NCBI GenBank assembly: GCA_024336345.1
Contig: JANFOG010000002.1
Coordinates: 3,162,001-3,226,000 of the forward strand
Source of the DNA: Mariannaea sp. PMI_226
Taxonomy: Eukaryota; Ascomycota; Sordariomycetes; Hypocreales; Nectriaceae
Reading direction: 5' to 3'
DNA length: 64,000 nt
Part shown: piece by piece, positions 11,172 through 21,726 of the stretch
How positions within the stretch are numbered: the first letter of the stretch is position 1
Layout: each line of letters begins with the position of its first letter
Translations under genes and position numbers: made by a program
Notes under the pieces: model-generated
What the model was told of the DNA's origin: nothing
What the model saw: the letters and a program-made list of their open reading frames with translations, nothing else
Databases searched by the model: none

Positions 11172-12325
11172 CCTAGGTACCACTAGGTTGGTTGTACGCA
11201 AATATAATTGCAACCCAAGCAGAATAGCAAGTCCTGGGCAGCACAGACAGTTTGACTTCCCACACCGTCATGAACTTTTTCCAACGAGACGTAGTCTAGA
11301 TGAAATAGAGCGTAGAAGAAGAAGAAAAAAACAAAGTTACTCATGTCTTCATGCGGTGCTACTACTTGGGAGAGGGGCAGGAGACTTGTTCCGGGTTTGT
11401 GTTTGTGTGGGTTCTAACTTCTGCTGCGGCATAAGTCACTACGTACACACATACGTAGTAATTACACAGCAGAACACACTTCCTTTCATTAATTACCCAA
11501 CTGTCTGAACTTACCCACAATAGACTACTGTCCACACTTACCTCCAGTCAAGTTAGGTTGGAATACTAGGTACGACTACGGATCCCCCATCCTCGCCCTA
11601 TCCCTTGTCAGCGACGCATGCTCAGAGTACAGAGCACTCCGTTCTCCGTGCCCCGTTCCCGCAAACAATCCGGCTTTTCCTGGGCTCCGTTCCATCCATG
11701 GCCCACGGCCTAGGCTCACCAGTAGCCACCACGCCTTTTGTTTTCCTTGGGTAGGGTGGTTTTTCTCCTTGTGTTCGGCATGCTGTCATACAAGGCCTTC
11801 GTCTCCTCCTTCCTCACTCCCTTTTCACATTTCGGATTGCCTTTTTCTTCTCCGCCGTCTCTTCCTCCTCCTCCTTCTTCTTCTTCCAACACTGCCCTCG
11901 CCTCCGACTCTGCTTCTACTCGTACTCCTGCATCTGCTTCTGTTCTCGCCTCTGCTGCTGCTGCCACTTCCTCAATCCCAGCCCTGGCCACGGTCGCAGC
12001 CATAGCCGGAACGACAACGGGTACCTCAGCTGCGAATTCGCCTGTGCCGCTTTTCACCCCGATTTTGGCTTCGACATTGACTCTATCACCCGGGTCACCT
12101 CACCAACTTCCATCCGCCTTAAACCTTGACCCTGCGCCATGCTCTAACCGAGTCTCGTTCGTTTCTTCTTCCCGCAAACGAGCCCTCTCCACCAACTTGA
12201 CGTCTTCTCGCTCTCCTCCACAACCATACAACTACCCGAAACCCACCTTGGAACTCGAGCAGCAACAACCACAACAACAGCAGCACAAGGAGGAGCAAGA
12301 GCGAAAGCTCCTTCTTCCCGCCGCT
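11172..12325. other. upstream region of the sirtuin gene
   Basis: This holds the likely promoter and 5' leader of the sirtuin. A palindromic ACCTAGGTACC word follows the transposon end. About 11800-12010 is very pyrimidine-rich. A frame in phase with the sirtuin is open from an ATG at 11738; I treat that extension as probable leader because it translates to low-complexity S/P/A/L sequence. Confidence 0.5.
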
Positions 12326-14206
12326 ATGGACGCGACAACTCCCTTCACATCTCCTCTCCCAAATTCCGCCTCTTCATCGCCTCTCTCATCGCCTCTCTCC
12401 AACCTCTCCCAAACTCCGTCTCTACCATCGTCTCCCGATATGCCAGACCCAACGAATCGCTATCCCTCACCAAGTTCTACCACCACATCCGGCATTCAGT
12501 CACCTGTCAAACTAGGTGAACCAATTTACGATGATGAGGACCTCCAGAGAAAACTCGATGCCGCCGCCGCCGACGGCCGCCCAGCCAAGAGGCGCAGGAT
12601 TACGCCCCCCAAGGAGCGAACCACCGAGTACCTCGACTTAACCAAGTCTGACAGCGAATTCACGCTAGAAGATCATATCCAGATGGAGAGGCTTATTTCT
12701 GCATTACGCAAGAAAAAGAAGATTGTGGTGATTGCTGGTGCTGGAATTTCTGTGTCGGCGGGCATTCCCGACTTCCGCTCGTCCACTGGCATGTTCGCAA
12801 CCGCAAAACGTGACCACAAACTGAAAGGATCTGGAAAGCACCTTTTCGACGCATCAGTCTACAAGCACGATTCATCCACTCAGTCATTTCATGCCATGGT
12901 CAGAGAAATGGCCCAAATGTCCAAGGCCGCAAAGCCGACCCCTTTTCACCACCTGCTGGCCTCCCTCGCCCAGGAAGGTCGCTTGCTCCGCCTTTACTCG
13001 CAAAACATTGACGGAATCGACACATCTTTGAAGCCGCTGGCGACGAATGTCCCACTAAACGCCAAGGGTCCGTGGCCAACTACAATCCAGCTACACGGTA
13101 GTCTCGACAAAATGGTGTGCACCAAGTGTAATCAGCTTGAGCCTTTTGATGGCGACGTTTTTGACGGCCCAGAAGCTCCACTTTGCAAGACCTGCGAAGT
13201 GGATGATGCAGTTCGCACGGCCCATGCTGGAAAACGGAGTCACGGTATTGGCAGGCTGCGCCCTCGAGTTGTGCTGTACCATGAGTACAACCCAGATGAA
13301 GAGGCCATTGGCAATGTTTCGAGAGCTGACTTAAAGACCCGCCCTGACGCCGTTGTTGTCGTTGGTACTACCTTGAAGGTTCCTGGGACTCGCCGACTTG
13401 TCAGGGAACTATGCCAAGTGACTCGTAGCCGGAAGAATGGGCTGACCACCTGGATCAACGTTGACGCAGAGCCCAAAGGCGCTGATTTGAAGGATTGCTG
13501 GGATATCGTGGTTCGTTCAAGATGCGACAACGTCGCCCAGCTCGCCGCGCTACCTCCTTGGGATTGTAGCCCTGGCGATGATTATGTGGTATCACAAGAA
13601 GAGGACCGTGAGAGCCAAGAGCGTCGCAGCAAGACCACCTTCGCCGTCAATTTGCCATCCAGCCCTGCGCATCCCGATATCGAGTCTCATTTCGCCGCTC
13701 AGCCGAAGCAAATCGAGAAGATGCAGGGTATTCCCACTCCTAGTGCTAGCCCTAGAATTTCTGCCAGCAAGAAGCCTGCAAAAGCGAGACAAAGCAAGAT
13801 CTCATTTGGTGGCAAACAGTCAACACAGTCTACTGTTGTCAAACCCGCCACAACAGCCAAGAAGGCCACCAAGCCTCGTGCTCGCAAACCAAAGCAAGCT
13901 CCCAAGGCACAGCCACCGAAAAATACGGTTCTGCAAAACTTCAAAGCTGTCAAAGCGAACCAGGATGTTGGCAAGAAGCTTGTTGGGGGTGTGCTCTCGG
14001 ACGATGTGTTTGCTTTGCCTTCCCTACGTCCTGAGCGACGAAGCTCGACCGACAATTTTCTTTTCAAGCGAGAATCAAGCGAGACTAATAAGACGGATGA
14101 AATGGACTCAGGTCCTTCGACCCCAACCATGCTGGGCCGTCGATTACCAGATACCATCTCGCCCAAGTCCGTCCCAGAGAGTCTACGCCACATCATTGAT
14201 ATGTAA
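12326..14206 (+). CDS. hst4: sirtuin NAD-dependent protein deacetylase, Hst3/Hst4 type
   Basis: 626 aa from the ATG at 12326; an in-frame ATG at 11738 would add 196 low-complexity residues. The SIR2 core spans about residues 125-400: NAD-binding AGAGIS at 137-142 and GIPDFRS, QNIDG, catalytic His257 in the LHG motif, zinc ligands C265/C268 and C287/C290, and VVGTTLKVPG near the end of the fold. The wide spacing and RPRVVLYHEYNPDE resemble the Hst3/Hst4 class, which removes H3 Lys56 acetylation in yeasts after replication. The C-terminal 200 residues are basic and disordered (KKATKPRARKPKQAPKAQP), suggesting chromatin or DNA contact. Subfamily assignment is from memory of motifs; sirtuin identity is secure. 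The Rad60-like gene converges from the right. Confidence 0.92.
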   Translation: MDATTPFTSPLPNSASSSPLSSPLSNLSQTPSLPSSPDMPDPTNRYPSPSSTTTSGIQSPVKLGEPIYDDEDLQRKLDAAAADGRPAKRRRITPPKERTTEYLDLTKSDSEFTLEDHIQMERLISALRKKKKIVVIAGAGISVSAGIPDFRSSTGMFATAKRDHKLKGSGKHLFDASVYKHDSSTQSFHAMVREMAQMSKAAKPTPFHHLLASLAQEGRLLRLYSQNIDGIDTSLKPLATNVPLNAKGPWPTTIQLHGSLDKMVCTKCNQLEPFDGDVFDGPEAPLCKTCEVDDAVRTAHAGKRSHGIGRLRPRVVLYHEYNPDEEAIGNVSRADLKTRPDAVVVVGTTLKVPGTRRLVRELCQVTRSRKNGLTTWINVDAEPKGADLKDCWDIVVRSRCDNVAQLAALPPWDCSPGDDYVVSQEEDRESQERRSKTTFAVNLPSSPAHPDIESHFAAQPKQIEKMQGIPTPSASPRISASKKPAKARQSKISFGGKQSTQSTVVKPATTAKKATKPRARKPKQAPKAQPPKNTVLQNFKAVKANQDVGKKLVGGVLSDDVFALPSLRPERRSSTDNFLFKRESSETNKTDEMDSGPSTPTMLGRRLPDTISPKSVPESLRHIIDM

Positions 14207-14865
14207 TAGAAGGGTTGAGACCAAGGATAGAGCTTAGTACCGCTGGAAATATAGGGGTTTCAATACACCTTAAGCGGTCTTGTCATATGTAATATTGCGG
14301 CGTTGGAGGGAGGTATGTTTCTTTTACTCTGGAATGGACGAGTACCAAAACCGTCACCGAATAGACGCAACTCGATTGTGTAATATTCTTGAAGATTCTT
14401 TTACGTTGGGTGGTTTGAGGAATGGCATCGGTGAATGCTGGATACATGGAGCCCTAGGGGGGCTCTGATCAATACATGGCGTTCGTCTTTCATTCTAAAT
14501 ACCTTCTATTTTCGTGCATGTGCTCTGGGAAAAGACAGAAACGTGAGATGAATTGAAGTATCTCAACCCCGAGTATCACTCATTTGTCAAACGGTAGCTG
14601 AATCGCCTACTTTTATTATCCTCGCTCGCGCTGTAATGAATCATGGTGAAAAGTATTGATTATCAACTAATAACTAGAGGCGTATGGAGGGTATTGGTAT
14701 TTCATGGGTATCATAATGTATCCTTGTGTTGGTTGCAAATCGCTGAGCCGTTTCCTCCAATGGACAAAGGGGCATTCGGCTGTGAAGATAGACAAAAGGA
14801 ATAAAACTTTTCAAAAAGGCCGGCAGGAATCAAAAGTAAAAGATGGTCCTGAAACCCCCTCACCC
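14207..14865. other. intergenic region between convergent sirtuin and Rad60-like genes
   Basis: AT-richer 3' flank shared by two convergent genes. No gene is visible. Confidence 0.5.
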
Positions 14866-16505
14866 TTACTTGACGTGAACTTCGATAGTATCCATATCGT
14901 CGATCTCCGCGTCAATCATCGTTGTGTGCTCCTCCAACCGATCGCCATCGAACCACAGGCTCACATCTTTGTTGGTGGGTACATCAAGCTGGGTGCGGAA
15001 GCCTGTGATGAGGGTCTCAACCGTGGTCTCCGGGCGGATGGTTAGCTTGACGTCGCCCAAGTCTCGCGACTTTAGGATGATTTTGAGCTTGACCTCTGGC
15101 ACCTCTTCTTCCTGGGGCGCCTCCTCTTCATCGTCCGACAGCTCGCCAGCCTCGCGCCGGCGGCGCAGGTCTTCTGCTTGCTCCATCTGCTGGAAGAGCT
15201 CGGGTGTCCAGGCTTCGAGATGTACACGGGTGCGCGAGTCGCTGAAACCTGTCCGACCGAAGGTGTCGGCGATGAGGCGGCCGTCGCCTTGGGGTCGAAT
15301 GCCCAGGCTCAAGAGAGTAGAGTAGTTGTAGACTTTCTTGTGCCGCCAAGTAAGCAGTACTTCATCCAGGTTATCTGTCGGAATTTCAACGCCTTTCTTC
15401 TTCTGGATCGCAACCCACGTTTCCCGAACGACACGTAAGGGCTTATCGAAGGGAAACTTGACGACAACAGGTGCTACTCCGGGGATAACAGACGAAATAT
15501 ACATCTCAGTCGTTTCCTTCATTGATGAGCCCCCCGCGTTTGATCGCATTAACGCCTCATTCCTTGCACGCTGCTCTTCTGCTCGGCGCACGTATATTGA
15601 AAACTCGTCGTCCTCAGGTGGGTCGATCTTATGGGACTGGGATGGTGACGGTTGAGATGCCGAAGGCTGGGACTGAGAGGCTTTCAAGACCTCAACTTCA
15701 CTGCTGCTGCTCCTACGGCGAGCCGGGGCTGGTCGTGCTGGTGGAACATCGTTGTCGGAGTCCGAATCGAGAGATATGATAGGAGCATTGCGAGGGTTGA
15801 AGGATTCCTTTTGAGATGAGCGTAGTCTAATGGGGGACGCCCTTTGGGGAGACTTGTTGGCAGAGGATTCCGGGCAGATGTAGGATCGTAGAAACCGTCT
15901 TGCTGATGGTGATGGCGAAGGCTCGGCGGCTTCTTCTCCTTCTTCTTCTTCACCGAGGGGCTCGCTTTGTTTTCTTGAGGATTTGGGGCTGAATCTGGAT
16001 CGTTTGGATGGTGGGGGAGTAACGAGTTCACTGCACAAGGGCTTAGCTGGCGCAACACATCGACTGATTAATCGAGGAATGCAAACCTGGCGCGATCTTC
16101 TTCTTCTTCTTCTTTTTCTTTGCTGGTGGTTGGGGGGTGATCCAAAGGGACTTCAGCAATCGACGACGAATCCGCGTCCTGCGTTTCAGTGTCATCTGAA
16201 CGAGGCTCATGTCGGGGATTTGGGCCATCTGATTGCTCATCTTTGCTCGTAGGCCTTTCAGTTTCCGACATGCGCCGCTCGGTCTGTCTCTGCTCCTCCA
16301 GCTCGCGCTGCTTCTGCTTGCGTTTCAGACGACGCTCGCGATCCGCGGCCACGATTGGCGCCATCTCTTTGGAGCGGCGGAACAGGCTCAGGCCATCATC
16401 GTCGCTATCATGGGTCTTAGCTGCAGCGGCGGCGGCACGTCGGAGAGCTGTGGGCTTGAAGGGCAGCTTCTTCTTTGGCGGCGAAGCCAGGAAGTCGTTC
16501 GTCAT
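14866..16505 (-). CDS. Rad60/Esc2/NIP45-like protein with SUMO-like domains
   Basis: Two exons, 16505-16087 and 16030-14866, with a 56-nt intron (donor GTTTGC, acceptor GTGCAG) give 527 aa. The N-terminus is lysine-rich (PPKKKLPFKP), then alanine- and charge-rich. A hydrophobic-acidic stretch, APIISLDSDSD at about 222-232, looks like a SUMO-interacting motif. A first SUMO-like fold starts near residue 316 (MYISSVIPGVAPVVVKF). The last 79 residues form a clear C-terminal ubiquitin/SUMO-like domain (VKLKIILKSRDLGDVKLTI to DTIEVHVK) without a terminal diglycine, so it is a built-in domain, not a modifier. Known members (S. pombe Rad60, yeast Esc2) act with Smc5/6 and SUMO in replication-fork repair. 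Start and splice are well supported by frame. Confidence 0.85.
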
Positions 16506-17119
16506 GGCGAAGGAGAGGAGGGGAAGGGGTGTTCAAGGGATAGATTAGTGGGGGGAGCAATAGGATGGATATAGCAAGAATCTTTGTGTTGTTGAGGGGA
16601 CAAAGACTTAGGGTTGTGGTGTTTGAGTTGAGAGCACACGGCGCAGTCCAAGCTGATGCGATGTCCCACGAGCAAATCTACACAATGCTGTTCGTGTTGT
16701 AGGCGCGTGTTTGCATGAGACAGGGGAGGGAAGGGGGGAAGAGGAAAATACTATTGTCACGTTTTAATGGAGCTATAGAAAGCAAAACGCGCCTTGCCAG
16801 GCCTGTGACTGCGAAGTTGGACGATTTTGCATGGAACCGAAGGTGCGAGACTCTGACAACTGGGAACTGGCCAGGCATCACTGAAGCCCCCCACCATAAG
16901 ACTAAAACAAATCTTGGTCTTAGGGGGGGCGGCCTACATTCGCCGGGCTTACGAGCCATGAGCCTCACAGTGCGAGCCTCCCTCACAGTACAGATTACAG
17001 CCTACTGTATGTTCCTATCTAATCAACGTCGCGAGGTCCATCCCGCCCACACCAACACATCAATCACATCCGCCAGACTCCTCATACTTCGTCTCGGCCA
17101 CACATCCCCAACCGCCACT
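16506..17119. promoter_or_regulatory. probable bidirectional promoter (Rad60-like / LSM6)
   Basis: 614 bp separate the divergent start codons. A long frame from 16715 runs across this region and LSM6 exon 1, but its N-terminal part has no coding character. Confidence 0.45.
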
Positions 17120-17608
17120 ATGGAGAACGGAAGCATTTCACAGGGAGAGGGCAAGGATCCTTCCAGCTTCCTCAGCGATATTATTGGCAACCCTGTCACC
17201 GTCAAGCTGAACTCGGGCGTCGTCTACAAGGGTGCGTGGGTGCATGAATTTATCCTCCAAGCTGTGTTTTCAACTTGCCTACCTAATTCATATGGCGGCG
17301 TGAAATATGCGTTGCCCGCCATGTTACCCGCCGCATCCATGCGAAACTCCCAGGCCTGGCAGTTGTATATTCATTGTTTTTTATTACTAACAGCGTCTTT
17401 AGGCGAGCTCCAATCTGTTGATGGCTATATGAACATTGCCCTTGAGAAGACTGCCGAATACGTCAATGGAACCAAGCGAAGGGAGTACGGCGATGCCTTT
17501 GTGAGAGGAAACAATGGTAAGAAACTCCTAGTATTTTTTAATTGAAAAACTCTTACTAACTCTTATTTCTTTTCCTCTTTAGTTATGTATATCTCGGCAG
17601 ATTCATGA
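17120..17608 (+). CDS. LSM6: LSm6, U6 snRNA-associated Sm-like protein
   Basis: Three exons, 17120-17231, 17403-17516 and 17583-17608, encode 83 aa. Both introns have canonical ends and TACTAAC branch sequences just before the acceptor. Sm motif 1 contains VKLNSGVVYKG and DGYMNIAL; Sm motif 2 contains GDAFVRGNNVMYIS, with the RGNN signature that separates LSm6 from other paralogues. Length equals the normal LSm6 size (about 80 aa). The protein is a subunit of the nuclear LSm2-8 ring on the U6 3' end and of the cytoplasmic LSm1-7 decay ring. It is divergent from the Rad60-like gene and convergent with the methyltransferase 215 bp away. Confidence 0.96.
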
Positions 17609-17823
17609 AAGTTTGCTATTGCCCTTGAAATGAATTTTCCTTGCGATTTATATTCACTTTTTACGTTCCCTCGACTCTGATTAGAGAGTCAATCCTGCGT
17701 TCCAGTTGGAACCTCTGAATCTAGGAATCTTCGAGATTCAGTACCTCTCATCATATCCTGTGACTTGGAAATCATCAATGTGATATTTCGAAGTGCCTAT
17801 AGAAATCCAACCTCACCACCATT

Positions 17824-18868
17824 TTACAGGCGCTTCGTCCACGCAAAGAACGTGCACCCATGGATCTCGACATTGTTCTCATCGTCTTTCGCTCTCTCGC
17901 TTTCTTTGAGAATTTGGTCAAATTTCTCTTCAAACTCTCGTCGTGCATCTCCCTCCCGGACCGCATTCCAACTCAGTGTGTTGATTCGATCCCACAAACC
18001 ATTACGAGTCAGCTTCACAGACCATTCCACGCGGTCCTCTTGAATGGGAGTGGAGAATAGAGGTTTTTCTACCCTGGTTTGGCGTTCAAAAACCTCCCGC
18101 CATTGTAGGTGACGAAAGCGTGGTTCCTCATCGGACTGACCTGAGAAACTGAGTGTTCGAAGCTGTTCTTCCCATTCAGTAGATGCTGGCCAAGTCTCGG
18201 GTCCGTTGTCTAGCCCAGACTATTAGTTCGAGCAAATATTTCATTGGGCAGATGGATGGATAGTTACAGTCTTCAACGTTCCAAATCAGACCTAGTTTTG
18301 CACCAGGCTTGAGCACTCTGTATATCTCCTTCAGCGCCTCTTCTTTGGCAAACCTAAACCCGGTTAATGGTATTCATAAAATAATATTGATCAACTCACC
18401 AGTGGAAAGCCTAGGAAGATGAATTATTAGCACATTACTACCAAGTCCGGCCTGGCCTCCGCAGAGCTTGTGGCTTTGATGCAATCATTATTCCTGCTAC
18501 TATAGACTCACCTGAGCCACAATGACACCATCGGCCCAACCATTCTCAACACTCTCCATGTTGGAACCCGTTCCTGCTTGGACCTTGACGCCATTCAGAT
18601 GCTTCTGCACCAACGTCTCTCGCATTGAATCCAGAGGTTCCACTGCAAGTATTTCAAACTGCTCCGGCCTCGCAGCAAGCACCTCTGTGAGCTTACCGGT
18701 ACCCGCCGCAAGGTCAATCACTCGGGCATTTTTCTTGCCCTGCAATCCAAGGTGCTTCAAGAGACTACTGAGGGGCGCATCACCATAGGAAGGTCGATGC
18801 GCGTCGTAGGATTGCGCATTATCAAAGCCCTTTGAGGCAACATCATTAATAGTATGCTTGGATTCCAT
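17824..18868 (-). CDS. SAM-dependent methyltransferase (class I, Methyltransf_11 type)
   Basis: I assemble four exons: 18868-18512, 18410-18400, 18353-18268 and 18209-17824, 279 aa in total. Exon 2 is only 11 nt and restores the family motif AQAFHWF across its two junctions. The exon 3-4 junction creates WNVEDYN, also typical. Motif I, VIDLAAGTGKLTEVLA, binds SAM, and VLKPGAKLGLIW is the post-motif strand. The four-exon reading keeps one open frame from start to stop. An ATG at 18907 would add 13 residues. The substrate cannot be read from the sequence; similar fungal enzymes are annotated as small-molecule methyltransferases of unknown target. Confidence 0.85.
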
Positions 18869-19456
18869 TTTAGAAAGTACGGAACATTTGAATAAAGATT
18901 GAGGCATGAAGTCAAGTCGAGTCTGCTCACATCCCAGAATTGCACAAAAGCTGAAGCAGTAATCTAATGGACAATCGTAGGCAAACGTCCCGTCTTATAT
19001 CCAGCGCAAGCGACATGGCGAAGTCGGAGCAACCCCGCTGATACAGCAGGTCTTAGTACAACACTATCAATAACGCAATTCAATGCCTTGTTGATGAGTC
19101 CCGCATCAGAATCGTCGGAATATGCAAGGTCCGACAGGTTTAGTCCGGGCTGCTGATCATTGTGCTTGGTTGTGCATTAGGTGCATACCTAAGGAAAGCG
19201 CCAATATTCAAACCGCAACGAGGAGACAAGAATAAGAGACAAAAAAACCTTGGTAAGAGCGTTTTTTTTTTTTTACGAGAGAGAGACTGTTCCGGGATAC
19301 CAAACTAGAATCCTTTCTTCTCCCAAAGTTCTGTTGAGATGAGCCTGAAGGCAATGTTTTGAGGACATCACAGTTGAACTCACGCAAAAGGCTGCTCATA
19401 TCGGAATCGATTAAGCCAATACTTTTTCGACATATAGTTTGAAATCAGGTCTATAT
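18869..19456. other. intergenic region between two minus-strand genes
   Basis: Promoter region of the methyltransferase plus the 3' flank of the next gene. It holds a 12-nt poly-T at about 19262-19273 and a 63-codon minus frame at 19208-19399 with no recognisable content. Confidence 0.4.
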
Positions 19457-20499
19457 TCAGGTGCTATTTGACGATTTTGATGCCATATGCCCGCTCCTGG
19501 TGACGATTTCTTGCTGTAGTTTGCGGTAAGGAGATAGTGACTTGGTTGAAGTAGGAAACATAACTGACTGACTCTCGCTGCCTTCAGAATATGCTTTCTT
19601 AATAATATGGGCGTGAGCTTTTAATCTGTTACCAGTTGGAGAATTACTGTTTGCTGACTCACTTTAGAAGTATATAGATCAAACCATGCCTCATCACCAC
19701 TGCCTAGAGACTTTTGTTTTGATGACGCTAATTCTGAGCTGATGGCTGTTACGTTGTTGAGTGAGTAGTTTGCGAGATTCATCGGGATGGCGAAAGGGTT
19801 TCGGAAGATGGGTCTACTAAAGTCATCGCTCCCCCTTGGTCGACTATGGTTTGCCTCCCTGGGCGTATTGTATTGAAGGCATTGCGTTGGTGAAGACAGA
19901 GTGGACTCTCGACACGATATTGGCGCTTGAGGAAGCTGCGGCTTGGAAGGTGTTATCAACGATGGTCTGCATGAAAGATCTAAGGAGTGGCTTCGATGCT
20001 GAGTAGTGGCCCGAATTGCAGCATATTTGCCCTGTGCATTGGAAGGGTCTGAATCCACCTCCTTCTCTTTCCCCTTGGGAGTAGCGATTTGTTCAATTGC
20101 CGGACTTAGTTGGGGTAGAGTATGCGTGAAGTCAGGTGTGCTGGGTCGCGCAATCCAGATTCCCTCTACCCGTACGCCATTCTGGAGGGCACGTATTCCA
20201 AATGGAATCTCCGGGGTACGAAAAGCTTCAATTCCGCAATGAGAAATGATTGAGAGTCGGGCACGCTTTTCCTCGTCGATCACTTCCAGACGTCGCATTG
20301 CTCGATTAGTTCGCCATTGGCGAGAGAACCCAAAGGCAAGTACAATGACAATGCAGCAGCCGAGTACCTGATGTTCCAGATGCCTATTAGTTCCTGTATG
20401 CAACAAATGTGCGACAAAGTTGGTTCGTAGTCCTCCCCTGAGGCTACTCACAAAGGTCATCTTCTCCCACAGCGCCCAGTTCACAAAGAAGTTGCCCAT
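19457..20499 (-). CDS. fungal protein with one N-terminal transmembrane segment
   Basis: Proposed exons 20499-20452, 20367-19663 and 19597-19457, 297 aa. The first intron (20451-20368, 84 nt, GTGAGT to ATCAG) is a multiple of three and has no stop, so an unspliced reading also stays open. Splicing joins MGNFFVNWALWEKMTF directly to a hydrophobic helix, VLGCCIVIVLAFGF, giving one membrane anchor followed by a basic segment and IPFGIRALQNGVRVEGIWI, which I recall as conserved in other ascomycetes. The second intron (65 nt) is less certain: ignoring it ends the protein at 19621 with a poor tail, while splicing gives a Ser-rich tail ending SKSSNST. Function unknown. Confidence 0.65.
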
Positions 20500-20839
20500 G
20501 GTGAGCCCCCAAGGATGGTGATAGCTCCGAAAAGCCTAGGGCCAGAAGTAGGAGCTCCTCTGAATAGTCGGGTGCATGAGTCCAAAACGGGGGAATATGC
20601 TCCAAAAATGAAACCAGGAGACTGCTGACGGAGTAAGTATAATGGTGCAGGAGACATCAAAGCTATGCTCAGTAATCATTCACGTGGGAATGAAGTGCAC
20701 GAAAGTAACACGCGAGATGTCTGGAAGGGAAAGATATCAGAGCCATGTGCTTCCCATAAAGGAATGGATTGGAAGCCGGGGCAAGAACGATGGATGACGT
20801 TTGGTATGAAAGTCAGGGCTGAAGCAATCCAGCACAAGA

Positions 20840-20891
20840 TTGAAGCCGTGGCTGTGAAACATGGCTTCAATTGTTTAAAAGAACAATTGAA
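20840..20891. repeat. overlapping inverted repeats
   Basis: TTCAATTGTT (20866-20875) and AACAATTGAA (20882-20891) are perfect 10-nt arms around a 6-nt loop. TTGAAGCC (20840-20847) pairs with GGCTTCAA (20863-20870), which overlaps the first arm, so the two hairpins exclude each other. Confidence 0.8.
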
Positions 20892-21705
20892 ATAGGGCAT
20901 ATGAGTACACGAGTACACAATGCAAACCAGATGATTATAAATACCTAGATCCAGAGTCGAAAAGGAGGAGATAATGGTACAAGTTAGTAAATGTGTATCC
21001 CATGTTGGGCCGTCGAGGAATAGAGGCCCGACCAGTCCAAGCCGAAAATGTAACCAGGGGCATATCAGAATATGAGATAATAACTAGCATTTGACTATAT
21101 CGCCAGCAAGGAAATCTCGGCTGGTACTATTCTGCTCCCCAGTATATGGTTCCATTGGATGAAGTAATGAACAAAAAAAAAAAAAAGGTCCTAGTTTGCT
21201 TGCTGAGGTGCCACTTCTACGAAGATTGCCTGAAGCATGGAGAGCAAATAGTCAGAGGCCTAATTTACAATGAAGAAAATCTATCCAAGAACAAAGGAGG
21301 AGAAAATGGAGCGACTAGGGATATTCATATTCTGTAGATATAGTTGAGAGCTTTAGGCTAGATGAATATGAACAAGCTCTCAATCACTTCGGATTTTGGC
21401 AATTCAGATGATTGGAGGTAGTCCAGTGAACTCAATCGAAATCTGTCAAGTAATTGTTTATCTATTGATACGATCGACGAACCATAGGATTACACAAGCT
21501 CAGCGTATCAGCACTTTAGCTTGTCCGTCGCCTGTCACAAAGAAGCATGATGACGTCTTTGGGTTGTTATTTTTACTGTAGTAGTTCCCGCCAGATTGAC
21601 ACACAAGTGGGCATATAAGCAAATGATATTTGTATTGACCAAACCAAGATGCCATCCTACTCAACATAAATATCAGAAGGTAAACTTTTGCCCCCCCTTG
21701 ACAAG

Positions 21706-21726
21706 AAAAAAAAAAAAAAAAAAAAA
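21706..21726. repeat. poly-A tract, 21 nt
   Basis: Uninterrupted run of 21 A in gene-free DNA. Confidence 0.9.

Noticed and set aside
16715..17545. 276-codon plus-strand frame
   Set aside because: It reads through the LSM6 promoter and both LSM6 introns. The spliced 83-aa LSm6 explains the conserved part.
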